A stretch of 64,000 bases of DNA from contig NZ_JBHSKT010000007.1 in NCBI RefSeq assembly GCF_042657365.1, forward strand, positions 62,001 through 126,000, given 5' to 3'. Source of the stretch: Adhaeribacter_A terreus. GTDB lineage: Bacteria; Bacteroidota; Bacteroidia; Cytophagales; Hymenobacteraceae. The position numbers and the translations under genes are program-made. Every line of letters starts with the position of its first letter. The first letter of the stretch is position 1. This document shows, piece by piece, positions 41,294 to 50,393 of this stretch. The notes under the pieces are model-generated. The model was not told the origin of the DNA. It saw only the letters and a list, made by a program, of their open reading frames with translations, and searched no databases.

Positions 41294-42415
41294 CTATGGC
41301 TGCACAACTTCCGAATCCTTATCTAAACCAGCTAAAACTTCAACTTCCGAAAGCGTTTCCACGCCTTTGGTGATCTTTATTTTCTGCACATCGCCGTTCT
41401 TTTTTAACTCCACCGAATCGCCGGGAAGCAGTACCGTGCGCGGAATTACCAGCGCCTGCTCTTTCTTCCGGATGATGATATTTGCTTCCAACGCAAGGCC
41501 GGAATAATAGCCCGGTAGTTTATCGATAAGCTCGGCATCTACGCGCAAACTCTGATCCCGCTGGTCTACGATGGGGTAAACTTTAGCGATCTTGGCTTTG
41601 AAGATCTTGTTCGGATAAGCATCGATTTTTACCAATGCAATTTGACCGGTTTTTACGCGATTTACGTCCAGTTCATCTACGCTCAGTTTCAGGTAAAAAT
41701 TGCTTAATTGACCAACTATGCCAATCACTTCGCCTTTTTTCACGAGTTCGCCGGGTTCTTTCAGGGTTTTCAGGAGAACACCTTCTATCTCGCTTTTTAC
41801 CTCCGAACGGCTGGTTTCATCTTTGGCTACTTTCAGGTTGGTTTCGGCGTTTTGCAGGTCGAGGTAAAGCTGGTTTTTGAGTTTGTCGTAGCGGCTTTTG
41901 GCGGCCTGGTATTCGCTTTGACTGTTTTCGTAAGTAAGCTGAAATTTCTCGAATTCGGCTTTGGAAGTGGCGCGGTTTTGAAAAAGATCCTGGTAGCGTT
42001 TGTAGTTGGCTTCGTCGAACTGAAGTTTGGTCTGCGCTACATCCAGCGCCGAACGGGCTTCGCGCAAAGCCGGACCCTGGTTCTGGTAATTCCTGTTGGC
42101 TACGTCGTAAGCTTCCTGCGCAAATTGCTGCTTGGCCGTTTGCTGAGGACTTTCCAGCACAAAAAGCACCTGACCTTTAGCTACCGGCTTGCCTTCTATC
42201 ACCTGCTTTTCATTTAAAATGCCTTCAGTCTGCGCAAAAACCTGGTATTCCTGGTCCGAAACTACGTGGCCGGAAGCGTAAACGGCTTCGGTTAAAGGTT
42301 TTATTTCAGGTTTAATGGTCTCGTTTTTTGAATTGCAGGCCGCCGCAAAACCCAGCAAAATTGCCAGCCCGAAACGGTAGGGAAAACGGCTAAAAAAGTG
42401 CCGGGTGCTATTCAT
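41294..42415 (-). CDS. Periplasmic adaptor lipoprotein, MacA/HlyD type
   Basis: Start is ATG 42413-42415, which overlaps the stop of the tolC-like gene (ATGAATAG) and implies coupled translation. About 373 residues. Signal with lipobox FAAAC (Cys27), lipoyl halves (ILNEKQVIEGKPVAKGQVLFVLES and ...VKKGEVIGIVG), coiled-coil hairpin between (about 95-185), beta-barrel and C-terminal membrane-proximal domain. Couples the permease to the outer-membrane channel. The signal-peptide part carries a 29-bp element copy (42371-42399; HFFSRFPYRF). Confidence 0.93.
   Translation of the reverse strand: MNSTRHFFSRFPYRFGLAILLGFAAACNSKNETIKPEIKPLTEAVYASGHVVSDQEYQVFAQTEGILNEKQVIEGKPVAKGQVLFVLESPQQTAKQQFAQEAYDVANRNYQNQGPALREARSALDVAQTKLQFDEANYKRYQDLFQNRATSKAEFEKFQLTYENSQSEYQAAKSRYDKLKNQLYLDLQNAETNLKVAKDETSRSEVKSEIEGVLLKTLKEPGELVKKGEVIGIVGQLSNFYLKLSVDELDVNRVKTGQIALVKIDAYPNKIFKAKIAKVYPIVDQRDQSLRVDAELIDKLPGYYSGLALEANIIIRKKEQALVIPRTVLLPGDSVELKKNGDVQKIKITKGVETLSEVEVLAGLDKDSEVVQP
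42371..42399 (+). repeat. 29-bp element inside the adaptor signal peptide
   Basis: GAAACGGTAGGGAAA, seven bases ACGGCTA, AAAAAGT on the strand opposite to the gene. Confidence 0.75.
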
Positions 42416-43754
42416 AAGGCAAGTTGTTTTCAGGTTGGGCAAACTGATTTTTAAGCTGGATCAAAGAGCGGCTGATGTAGTAATTTCCCATGGCGTAAAT
42501 GTAGCGGTTCTGCGAACGAAGTTTTTCGCCGTAAACCTGTAGCAACTGGTCGGTGCTGTAAACGTCGTGGCGGTATTTATACATGGCCAGCGCGTAATTA
42601 TCCTGGTACAAAACGTAGTGTTCACGGTAAGAATCGAGGCTGCTTTTGGCATTGCGGTAATCGACCAATAATTCGGCATATTCCTGTTTGGTTTTCAGGT
42701 TTTGCTGCGCCAAATTATTCGCCGCAATTTGCCGGTTCAGGTTGGCTTGTTTTATAGAAACGCTCCGATTGAAGCCGGTAAAAATAGGCCAGTCGAGCCG
42801 CAGGCCAACCACGCCAATTTCAAACCAGGGCAAGTCCGAAGCAAAAACGTTGAATTCTTCGCTTTGCACCTGCCGCGTAAAACGCCCGTAACCCGAAATT
42901 TCCGGCGCCCAACGCGCTTGCTGTTTGTGCCATTCCCGTTCGGCTACCCGCGTTTTCCATTGCAAAGCCAGGTATTGGTTGCTTTCTTCGGAAGTGGTGG
43001 TGAGGCTTATATCTTCCTGTTGCGTATCCGATAACTTTTCGGTGAGTTCCAAAGGTGCATCGGGCGGCAAAGCGAGCAGGTTTTTGAGCAAAAGCAAATT
43101 GCGTTCGTAAGCCGTCTGGTTATCCTGCCAGGTTTGCCGGGTTTCAATTTGCAAGGCTTTCAGGCGGTTGTGTTCCAGCGGTTCTAAAATGCCGCTCTTA
43201 AATTTCTGATCGGCGGTGAGCAGCAGCGTATCGTTCACCTGCATGTTTTCGAGCGCAATGGCCGTGGCTTCGCGGGTAAGCAGCACGGTGTAATACGTGC
43301 GGGCAATTTGTTCGGCGGCCAGCTGAAAACTGCTGAATTTGCGGTATTTGGCAACCTCGGTTTCGGTTTCGGCAATTTTTCGGTTATACCAGTTTTGCGT
43401 GCTTATTAAAGGCAAATTCGCTTCCAGTCCGTAATTAAAATTATACTGCGTACCGAATTGGATCGGCCGGAATTCGCCCGGCGGTTCTCCCAGAAATTCG
43501 GAAGGAATAAGTTGAACCGGCAGGCTCAGGTAATCGTCGAAGGTAGAAATGGCTTTAACCTGCGGCAATAAAGCGGAAGAAGCGAGTTTTTTCTGGTTTT
43601 GCACTACCGTTTCCGAAAGGCGTTCGTTTTGAAGATCGGGCCGGTTCTTGAACGCAAACTTAATGCAGCTTTCCAGCGACGGAAAACTGTTTTGCGCAAA
43701 ACCCCAGCCTGGAAACCGGAAGAGCAACAGCAAAACGAGCAAATATTTTTTCAT
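42408..43754 (-). CDS. TolC-like outer-membrane efflux protein
   Basis: Start set at ATG 43752-43754 (MKKYLLVLLLLFRFPGWGFAQ), which gives a signal peptide. 448 residues with the two internally repeated OEP domains of the TolC family (helical LESCIKFAFKNRPDLQNERLSE and a second half with WPIFTGFNRSVSIKQANLNRQIA). It forms the outer-membrane duct for the MacAB-like pump encoded downstream. A 29-bp element (43585-43613) lies in the part encoding ETVVQNQKKL near the N-terminus. Confidence 0.93.
   Translation of the reverse strand: MKKYLLVLLLLFRFPGWGFAQNSFPSLESCIKFAFKNRPDLQNERLSETVVQNQKKLASSALLPQVKAISTFDDYLSLPVQLIPSEFLGEPPGEFRPIQFGTQYNFNYGLEANLPLISTQNWYNRKIAETETEVAKYRKFSSFQLAAEQIARTYYTVLLTREATAIALENMQVNDTLLLTADQKFKSGILEPLEHNRLKALQIETRQTWQDNQTAYERNLLLLKNLLALPPDAPLELTEKLSDTQQEDISLTTTSEESNQYLALQWKTRVAEREWHKQQARWAPEISGYGRFTRQVQSEEFNVFASDLPWFEIGVVGLRLDWPIFTGFNRSVSIKQANLNRQIAANNLAQQNLKTKQEYAELLVDYRNAKSSLDSYREHYVLYQDNYALAMYKYRHDVYSTDQLLQVYGEKLRSQNRYIYAMGNYYISRSLIQLKNQFAQPENNLPYE
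43585..43613 (-). repeat. 29-bp element inside the tolC-like gene
   Basis: GAAACGGTAGTGCAA, seven bases, AAAAACT in gene orientation. Confidence 0.65.
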
Positions 43755-43829
43755 AAGCCGGTAGTTTAATTGGCTTTGGGAGCTGCAAAGTAGCACTTAC
43801 ACAGTTAGGAAAAAATGATTCAGCCGGGA

Positions 43830-44037
43830 AATTTGTCTGAACACGATTTTGGGAATTTTTAGGATTGACAGGATTTTTGGTAGGGACAGGGCTTGACCTG
43901 TCCGGACGCATTCCTGATCCCACATTTTCATTAATTATAATCCAGGCAATTATCAGAATCCCAAAAATCGTGTTCCGGATAATTTGTCGCAATATTCAGT
44001 CGCAATAATGTGCGGACAGGTCAAACCCTGTGCCTAC
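43830..44037. repeat. Nested inverted repeat between tolC-like and MFS genes
   Basis: AACACGATTTTGGGAATTTTT and the inverse of AATCCCAAAAATCGTGTTCC, plus GGGACAGGGCTTGACCTGTCC (43883-43903) against GGACAGGTCAAACCCTGTGCC (44013-44033). The right arm contains the stop codon of the MFS gene. Confidence 0.72.
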
Positions 44038-45287
44038 GATGTCTGGCTGGATTCCCATTGTAATTTCGGTACCAGCAAATAAAAACCGGTAGCCGCAATT
44101 ATACTCATTCCGCCCAACGTCCACCAAAGCGTTTCGAACCCGAAACTGGCAATAATATTGGTTCCCAGATAAGGACTGATAATGTGCGCCGCTGAATAAG
44201 AGAGGGTGTACAAACCCATGTAAGAACCGCGGTTCAGAGCGTTGGAACGTTGTACGGCCACAGTTGCCATAAACGGCATAGCCAGAATTTCAGAAGCGCT
44301 CAGAATAGCCATTGCCACGTAAAGCACCGGGTGCCCTTCGAACAGGTTCAGAATTACAAAAGAAAAACCCATTACCAGCGTACCCAAAGCCATTAAATGC
44401 GACAATTTGAATTTATCGCCGATCAGGTAAACCACCACCATTTCCAGCGCAAAAACCAATAGTCCGTTCAGCGCTAAAAGCAAACCAATTCCGGATTCGG
44501 AAAGCTCGTAAACTTTGCGGTAGTAAATGGGAAGGGTAGTGAAAAACTGGAAAAACGTAGTGGCAAAGATGCAGCTCAATATCGCAAACAATACAAATTT
44601 TAAATCGGTGTAAGGCGAGCGGGCCTTGGCAGTTTTTTGTCCGTTTTCGGTAGCGTTTTGCGGAGGATTGTCCGGATCGCTATGCTTTTGGGTTTTAAAA
44701 CCGGTGCGGCAACGGAAGTATAAATAAAAGAAAATACCCGCCGAAAAGCAGGTAATAGCATCGCCGATGAAAAGCCATTTATACGCAATGCTCGCCAGCA
44801 AACCACCTAAGGCCGGACCAATGGAAAAGCCCAGGTTGCTCGCCATCCGGTTCAGTGAAAAAGCCCGCGTTACATTTTCCGGTTTCGCGTAATAACTCAC
44901 TGAAGATGCATTGGCCGGTCGCAGACACTCCGCTACCAGGCTCAGGGAAAAAATTCCTACGGCCAGGCTTTCAAAAGTCTTAAGTTGCAGTACAACCAGA
45001 AACATGCCGCTGCTCAGAAACAAGCTGGTAAGTTGTACCTTGAAATGCCCGATCTTATCCGTGAGCCAACCGCCCAGAAACGCTCCGCAAGTTGCGCCCA
45101 TGCCAAACAAACTCATAATAATACCGGCATCCTTCAGCTTAAAACCCATGGATTCAGTTAAATAGACGCTCAGGAACGGCACCACCATCGCGCCCGCCCG
45201 GTTGATGAACATGATAAGCGCCAGCATCCAGGAAGCCTGCGACAGACCGCCAAACGCATTCCGGTAAAGGTTTATAACCTGCGACAT
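44034..45287 (-). CDS. Major facilitator superfamily transporter
   Basis: 417 residues with twelve predicted helices. Loop 2-3 signature GGWLTDKIGHFKV (about 73-85) is the MFS motif GxxxDrxGrr. The closest named groups are multidrug-efflux-type (MDR/YfcJ-like) MFS; substrate unknown. The central cytoplasmic loop (about 195-230) is long and polar, and holds two 29-bp element copies (44631-44659, QNATENGQKT; 44675-44703, GFKTQKHSDP). The stop codon is part of a dispersed inverted repeat. Confidence 0.92.
   Translation of the reverse strand: MSQVINLYRNAFGGLSQASWMLALIMFINRAGAMVVPFLSVYLTESMGFKLKDAGIIMSLFGMGATCGAFLGGWLTDKIGHFKVQLTSLFLSSGMFLVVLQLKTFESLAVGIFSLSLVAECLRPANASSVSYYAKPENVTRAFSLNRMASNLGFSIGPALGGLLASIAYKWLFIGDAITCFSAGIFFYLYFRCRTGFKTQKHSDPDNPPQNATENGQKTAKARSPYTDLKFVLFAILSCIFATTFFQFFTTLPIYYRKVYELSESGIGLLLALNGLLVFALEMVVVYLIGDKFKLSHLMALGTLVMGFSFVILNLFEGHPVLYVAMAILSASEILAMPFMATVAVQRSNALNRGSYMGLYTLSYSAAHIISPYLGTNIIASFGFETLWWTLGGMSIIAATGFYLLVPKLQWESSQTS
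44631..44703. repeat. Two 29-bp elements in the MFS central loop
   Basis: One copy reads on - (44631-44659: AAAACGCTACCGAAA, ACGGACA, AAAAACT) and one on + (44675-44703, with the 5' AAAA lost). They face each other 15 bp apart inside the coding sequence. Confidence 0.72.
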
Positions 45288-45307
45288 TTTGTTGAGTTTT
45301 GGGAGGG

Positions 45308-45315
45308 CAAAGGTA
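45308..45315 (-). promoter_or_regulatory. -7 box for the MFS gene
   Basis: TACCTTTG, 21 bp upstream of the start codon. Confidence 0.5.
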
Positions 45316-45414
45316 CGAATTTACCCCACCTAAATCCTTTCCTAAAACAGGGGAGGACTTTGGTTTTATACTCTGAAGTTGCTGTTGAGCTTGAAGTGAA
45401 ATTTCGAAGCCCGG

Positions 45415-45611
45415 AAATCAACCACCCCCAAACCCTCCTGTCCAGGCGGGGAGCTTTGCTGTACTGCTTCTTATGAGTTTTTGGGATTTATACCATAGCG
45501 TTTTACGGTTTTGAAACTTATGAAAAAGAAAATCAGAAGGCTATTACCAAAGTAAAATCTGGCTAAGAACAAGCTCCCCGCCTGGACAGGAGGGGTTGGG
45601 GGTGGTTGATT
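45415..45611. repeat. Long inverted repeat of CCTCCTGTCC-type palindromes
   Basis: Arms AATCAACCACCCCCAA...GGCGGGGAGCTT (45415-45457) and its inverse (45570-45611), about 42 bp each, with a 29-bp element in the loop. Same design as at 38656. Confidence 0.8.
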
Positions 45612-45663
45612 TTAGAAGCAGAATTGTTTACTTGAAGCAATAAGGTTGTAATAAACTGAAAAC

Positions 45664-45699
45664 AAAAAAGCCGCCAGAGAAAAATTCCCAGCGGCTTTA
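45664..45699 (-). terminator. Intrinsic terminator of rhlE
   Basis: AAAGCCGC pairs with GCGGCTTTTTT in the - strand reading. Confidence 0.75.
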
Positions 45700-45723
45700 T
45701 ATAATATAATCTGCAACCAGCAA

Positions 45724-47004
45724 TTAGTTAGCTTTTGCTTTCGGCTTATTACTCCACCAGCCCTGCTTTTTCTGCTTCGGTTTATTGGTATTGCTTGAAT
45801 TCCGGAACTGCGGTTTGCCTGGTCTCTGCGGAAGCGGAACGGCGGTGACCTGCAGGTGCGCGGCATTGGCCATCACGTACGGATGCTCTTCCACTACCGG
45901 AATCGCGCGGTTTATCAGTTTGTTGATGTCGCGTAAATACTGGTGCTCTTCGGCGTCGCAGAACGAAAAGGCAATACCAGCGTTTCCGGCGCGACCGGTA
46001 CGGCCGATGCGGTGTACGTAGGTTTCCGAAACGTTCGGCAGCTCGTAGTTGATTACGTGGCCGAGTTCTTCCACATCGATGCCGCGGGCTGCAATATCGG
46101 TAGCAACTAAAATGCGGGTGGTTTGCTCTTTAAAGTTGCTTAACGCGCGCTGACGGGCATTCTGGCTTTTATTGCCGTGAATGGCTTCCGCCGTAATACC
46201 AGCTTTTACCAGGTCTTTTACCACCTTGTCGGCGCCGTGTTTGGTGCGGGTAAATACCAGCGCGGTTTTAATGGCTTTGTCCTGAAGCACGTGGATCAGC
46301 AGGTTCTTCTTGTCTTTTTTATCGACGAAGTAAACCGACTGGATAATGGTTTCGGCGGTAGAAGAAATTGGCGTTACTTCCACTTTCTCCGGGTTCACCA
46401 GCATGGTATCGGCCAGTTTAATGATCTCCGGAGCCATAGTTGCCGAGAAGAATAAACTCTGGCGTTTAGCTGGAAGTTTGGCAATTACCTTTTTCACGTC
46501 GTTCACAAAACCCATGTCCAGCATGCGGTCAGCTTCATCTAAAACGAAATGCGTGATGTGGTTCAGGTTGATAAAGCCCTGGTTCATCAGGTCCAGCAGA
46601 CGGCCCGGCGTTGCCACCAGGATGTCGATGCCGTTGCGCAGCGCATCGGTTTGTGGTTTCTGACCCACGCCGCCGAAAATAACGAGGTGTTTCAGGTTCA
46701 GATTTTTGCCGTAAGCCTTAAAGCTTTCCTCGATCTGGATGGCCAGTTCGCGGGTTGGGGTTAAAATAAGCGCCTTGATGCGGTTTTGTCCGCGGGCTGG
46801 TTTTGGCAGGGCGCTCAGGTGTTGCAGAATAGGAATGGCGAAAGCCGCCGTTTTCCCGGTACCCGTCTGGGCGCAACCCAGCAGGTCTTTTCCTTCCAGT
46901 AAAAGCGGAATGGCCTGTTGCTGTATAGGCGTAGGGTTGGTATATCCTTCGGCTTGTAGTGCGCTCAGGATAGGAGTAATCAGGTTTAAATTCTCAAATG
47001 TCAT
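45724..47004 (-). CDS. rhlE: DEAD-box RNA helicase RhlE type
   Basis: 426 residues. Q-motif (YTNPTPIQQQAIP), Walker A AQTGTGKT, PTRELAIQ, TPGRLLDL, VLDEADRMLDMGF, SAT, and helicase C motifs ARGIDVEELGHVINYELP and HRIGRTGRAG. A basic Gln/Asn/Lys tail (about 385-426) likely binds RNA. The RhlE/DeaD family remodels RNA, often in ribosome assembly and cold growth. The gene has a long structured leader. Confidence 0.94.
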   Translation of the reverse strand: MTFENLNLITPILSALQAEGYTNPTPIQQQAIPLLLEGKDLLGCAQTGTGKTAAFAIPILQHLSALPKPARGQNRIKALILTPTRELAIQIEESFKAYGKNLNLKHLVIFGGVGQKPQTDALRNGIDILVATPGRLLDLMNQGFINLNHITHFVLDEADRMLDMGFVNDVKKVIAKLPAKRQSLFFSATMAPEIIKLADTMLVNPEKVEVTPISSTAETIIQSVYFVDKKDKKNLLIHVLQDKAIKTALVFTRTKHGADKVVKDLVKAGITAEAIHGNKSQNARQRALSNFKEQTTRILVATDIAARGIDVEELGHVINYELPNVSETYVHRIGRTGRAGNAGIAFSFCDAEEHQYLRDINKLINRAIPVVEEHPYVMANAAHLQVTAVPLPQRPGKPQFRNSSNTNKPKQKKQGWWSNKPKAKAN

Positions 47005-47187
47005 TAAAGATTTTGTTGTAATTGCAGCCTGAAGCAGGATAAGGGCTGAAGCCGCGATCGGATGTTGTGAAGGAGGTTCACTTTACTTAAAGGCATCCTT
47101 CGGGTTTGTTGGAGGTATAACTCCTATTCCGCCGTAACAATTCAATTATCGGGTGATATTGTTGGAGAAGTGGCGGAGGGTTTTTTG
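47005..47187 (-). promoter_or_regulatory. Long structured 5' leader of rhlE
   Basis: If transcription starts about 7 bp after the -7 box TACCTTTG (47194-47201), about 180 nt precede the ATG. It contains GAAGGA/TCCTTC (47069-47074 with 47096-47101) enclosing CTTTA-CT-TAAAG (47081-47092), and GGAG-GTATAA-CTCC (47111-47124). Cold-shock-type helicase genes often have such leaders; the role here is inferred. Confidence 0.5.
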
Positions 47188-47193
47188 ATGGGG

Positions 47194-47201
47194 CAAAGGT
47201 A
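47194..47201 (-). promoter_or_regulatory. -7 box for rhlE
   Basis: TACCTTTG on the - strand; no clear TTG at the -33 distance. Confidence 0.5.
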
Positions 47202-47228
47202 GGGGTTTTTGGGGTGGGATGCTAATTG

Positions 47229-50200
47229 TTAACCTACCGCCATTTTAGCAGCAGCTTTCCATAAATAAGGCGGCATCGGTTCTTCTAGCTGCCAATTTAT
47301 GCTCATCGGTTTCGACCCGCTATGCGATATATAATCTACCGAGCCCAGGAAGTGATACGGGCTGGTGAAGCCGTAGTTGTCTTTTTTCTCTTCCCTTACG
47401 AATAACAGCAAGTTCTTTTGATTTTCTTTGTGCTTGATGTATGATATTCCAACCGAACTTTCGGGCGCCGTTTTGTTTTGCGATTGCCAATGAAAAATCT
47501 TTTCCGTTATGGCATAATCTTCATATTGGGTACTAGGAGAAAAATCTTTATCCGATTTATTTAAAGTTACCATAAGTAATTCGGTGTTTAAATGCTTTAT
47601 GGGAACGACACCTTCTCTGGAGGTAAATTGTTTTTCCGGAGTTGATAAACCAAATGCGCATAATATTTCATCGCGGGGATAACGTGCGTGAACTTCCAAC
47701 GAAAGCGGATAGTTTAAGTCAATTTCTTTAGTGGTATGGTTGAGGTGATTTCTTAAATAGGAAATGATTTCTTTTATTTCCTCCGCTAAAATTGGATAAT
47801 TGGCTATTTCTTTAATGCCTTCCTCAATTGAAGCAAATTCAAATTCACCAATTCCTTTTTGCCAGATGTCGTAATAAAACATTAATGCCAATTGTTCATC
47901 TTCTTCCTGGTTACGAATATATTTGAAATCAGCTTTTATTAATTCTGAAATAAAGTTTAAGTAACGCGGTGAATCAATATGCACAAGTCTTTTTAAGCCT
48001 CGAGAAATCTGGTCAAAATTCCCTGTTGGTTCAAATTGAATGACGCCCGCATCGCGCTTTAAATTAGACCAGGAATTATTCGAATAAATGGTGCGAATAT
48101 CTAAGTGATGATGTTCAAGAAAATTTGCCAGCGTTAAAGGTAAGTGCGAATGCGTTTGAAATTGGGAGATTTCTTTTCGTAGTCTTTTGGCGTTAAAAAC
48201 TGCATTTCGGATGTTCTCTAAAATGTAGCTTTTGGCTTGGTGCTCCATCCGGATATTGCTTCCGGCTGGTAAATGCGGGAAACTGTTTTCAATTTCCTTT
48301 TGAATATTATCTTTTGATTTCCCAACCAGTGCTCTGAATTTTTCAGCGAAATTATAATTGGCGTGCGCCTGGCTTACGAAGTCTAAAACCGTTAAGCATT
48401 CTTTCCCTTCTGAAAGTCTTAAGCCGCGGCCTAATTGCTGTAAGAAAATAGTTAAGCTTTCGGTTGGGCGCAGAAACAAAACCGTGTCAATTTCCGGAAT
48501 GTCTACGCCTTCATTAAAAATATCTACTACAAAAACGAAGTTAACTTCTCCGCTAATTAGTTTCTGCCGGATGTTGGAACGATCGTCGTCAGTACCATTG
48601 CCGCTTACCAAACAAATTGCTTTAAAACCGGCTTGGTTAAAAGAATCTGCCATAAATTGCGCGTGCACTTTTGAGGTGCAAAACCCTATCGTTTTGGTTT
48701 CGAAAGGATCGGTTAAATAATGATTTACGGCATTAATAATTAAGGAAACCCGCTTTCTCGTAGTTAGACAATGTGTGAGTTCGGTAGTGTCATATTTACC
48801 TGCACTCCATTTTACATCTTTTAGATTTACGCTATTGTCAGCAATGCAGAAGTATTGAAATGGACTCAGTAATTTTAAAGTTAGCGCGTCGGCCAATCTG
48901 ATTTCAGCGGCAATTTTATCGGAAAAGTCGGGAAGTAAACTTTTGCCATCCATTCGTTCTGGCGTAGCAGTTAAGCCCAGCAATATTTGCGGTTCAAAAA
49001 GCTCGAATATTGGCCGGTACGTATCTGCTTGACTATGATGCGCTTCATCAATAATTATGAAATCGTAATAGTCTTTAGATAGCCGATTCGCAAAGAATTC
49101 TTTTTGGGAATTGAACGTCTGAACCGAAATAAAAAGATGTTTTAAATCGCCTTCTTGTGGTTTGTAATCGCCAACCCATAATTGGCCAAAATCACGGTAG
49201 CCAGCGCCTAAAACAGCTCTGAAGGTGCCAATTGCTTGTTCTAATATTTCTTTCCGGTGCGCAACAAAAAGAAGGTTTGCTTTTCCTTTTTGGTTTTGAT
49301 TAAAACGCTGATAATCGAAAGCTGAAATTACTGTTTTCCCCGTTCCCGTGGCTGCAACAATTAAATTCCGAAATTTTCCATAAAATTCTCTTTCGACCGC
49401 AAGTTTCTCCAGAATTTCTTTCTGAAAAGGGAAAGGTGATATTTGGAAATAATTGGTTAGCGAAATACTTTGGTCGCGTTGTTTTTCCTGTTGAAGCGCT
49501 GCCTTGAATTTCGTTAGACCGCCAATTTGAAAATCCTCAAAATCGATGCTGTTCCAATAATGCTCAAAAGTAGCTTTCGACTTTTCAATAATGTGTGGAT
49601 TTTCCTGACTGGTAATTCTTAAATTCCACTCTAAACCTTTCGTAAGCGCAGACCTTGAAAGATTAGAAGAACCAATATAAGCTGAATTAAAACCGGTATT
49701 TCTATCAAAAATATATGCTTTGGCGTGAAGCCTTTCAATTTTAGTTTGGTAAGAAATTTTGATTTGGGTTCGCGGAAGTTGCGACAGAAATTCTAACGCG
49801 CGGGCTTCTGTAGCGCCCATATACGTGGTGGTAATTATCTTTAATTCTGCACCTTCGCGGGCAGTAAATTCCTTTAAAGCTTTCTCAAAAATCCGAAGAC
49901 CAGACCACCTGATAAAAGAAACTATCCAAAGAATTTTATCTGCCGATAATATATCGCGCTCAATTTCTGTATCAATGGAAATGTCAGAATTATTACCGGT
50001 AAAAAGAGTACTAACGGAAAGGCCGGTTTGTGGAATTTTCCGTTTTAAATCATCCTCGAGTTGCTTATCCGTTTTGCCAATTTTATTTAAAACGGCCGTG
50101 AGGATTTGACCTTCCAATGCGATTATACTATCGCTTGAATCCAGATTTACTTTTTTGTCAATAAACACTATGATTTCGTTGCAAAAAACTATCTGCTTTT

Positions 50201-50393
50201 GGACGCTGTTCTCTTCCTTTATTTCCTTTAAAGCAAATTGAATAAGGTCAATTAAGTAGGTAGAAAGAACGTTAGCCGCTTCCTCTTTATCAAGAGAAGT
50301 TTGGTTGATGTAAAACCGATCAACCGAGATTTGATTTATCTTTTCTTGTAAAGAGGTATTAATTAGCTGTTCGTAAATTCCTTCTTTAAGCAT
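47229..50393 (-). CDS. PLD-nuclease / SF2 helicase / DUF3427 protein
   Basis: 1054 residues. N-terminal region (1-130) unassigned; PLD-type nuclease domain (about 135-270) with one HKD set: His223, Lys225, Asp230 and GSSN 241-244; SF2 helicase (about 315-700) with Q-like FPFQ, Walker A ATGTGKT (348-354), DEAH (449-452), LTATPER, and the last motif QQLGRGLR; then DUF3427 (about 800-1050). One HKD per chain means the nuclease should dimerise. It is the DNA-translocating, cutting half of a probable antiphage module; a repair role is possible. The gene is noticeably AT-richer with plain codon use, which suggests transfer. It overlaps the Nudix gene by 8 bp. A 29-bp element match (48667-48695) lies in a helicase motif. 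Confidence 0.9.
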   Translation of the reverse strand: MLKEGIYEQLINTSLQEKINQISVDRFYINQTSLDKEEAANVLSTYLIDLIQFALKEIKEENSVQKQIVFCNEIIVFIDKKVNLDSSDSIIALEGQILTAVLNKIGKTDKQLEDDLKRKIPQTGLSVSTLFTGNNSDISIDTEIERDILSADKILWIVSFIRWSGLRIFEKALKEFTAREGAELKIITTTYMGATEARALEFLSQLPRTQIKISYQTKIERLHAKAYIFDRNTGFNSAYIGSSNLSRSALTKGLEWNLRITSQENPHIIEKSKATFEHYWNSIDFEDFQIGGLTKFKAALQQEKQRDQSISLTNYFQISPFPFQKEILEKLAVEREFYGKFRNLIVAATGTGKTVISAFDYQRFNQNQKGKANLLFVAHRKEILEQAIGTFRAVLGAGYRDFGQLWVGDYKPQEGDLKHLFISVQTFNSQKEFFANRLSKDYYDFIIIDEAHHSQADTYRPIFELFEPQILLGLTATPERMDGKSLLPDFSDKIAAEIRLADALTLKLLSPFQYFCIADNSVNLKDVKWSAGKYDTTELTHCLTTRKRVSLIINAVNHYLTDPFETKTIGFCTSKVHAQFMADSFNQAGFKAICLVSGNGTDDDRSNIRQKLISGEVNFVFVVDIFNEGVDIPEIDTVLFLRPTESLTIFLQQLGRGLRLSEGKECLTVLDFVSQAHANYNFAEKFRALVGKSKDNIQKEIENSFPHLPAGSNIRMEHQAKSYILENIRNAVFNAKRLRKEISQFQTHSHLPLTLANFLEHHHLDIRTIYSNNSWSNLKRDAGVIQFEPTGNFDQISRGLKRLVHIDSPRYLNFISELIKADFKYIRNQEEDEQLALMFYYDIWQKGIGEFEFASIEEGIKEIANYPILAEEIKEIISYLRNHLNHTTKEIDLNYPLSLEVHARYPRDEILCAFGLSTPEKQFTSREGVVPIKHLNTELLMVTLNKSDKDFSPSTQYEDYAITEKIFHWQSQNKTAPESSVGISYIKHKENQKNLLLFVREEKKDNYGFTSPYHFLGSVDYISHSGSKPMSINWQLEEPMPPYLWKAAAKMAVG
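48667..48695 (-). repeat. Possible 29-bp element inside the helicase gene
   Basis: AAAACGATAGGGTTT, seven bases, AAAAGT in gene orientation, encoding KTIGFCTSKV. The peptide is conserved in helicases, so chance is a real alternative. Confidence 0.4.

Larger units (their letters stand above)
45288..45723. other. Intergenic region with repeats, MFS / rhlE
   Basis: 436 bp. Has the MFS -7 box TACCTTTG (- strand, 45308-45315), a CCCCTCC-type repeat (45323-45358), an inverted pair (45415-45457 / 45570-45611) enclosing a 29-bp element (45476-45504), and the rhlE terminator. No gene seen. Confidence 0.7.
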
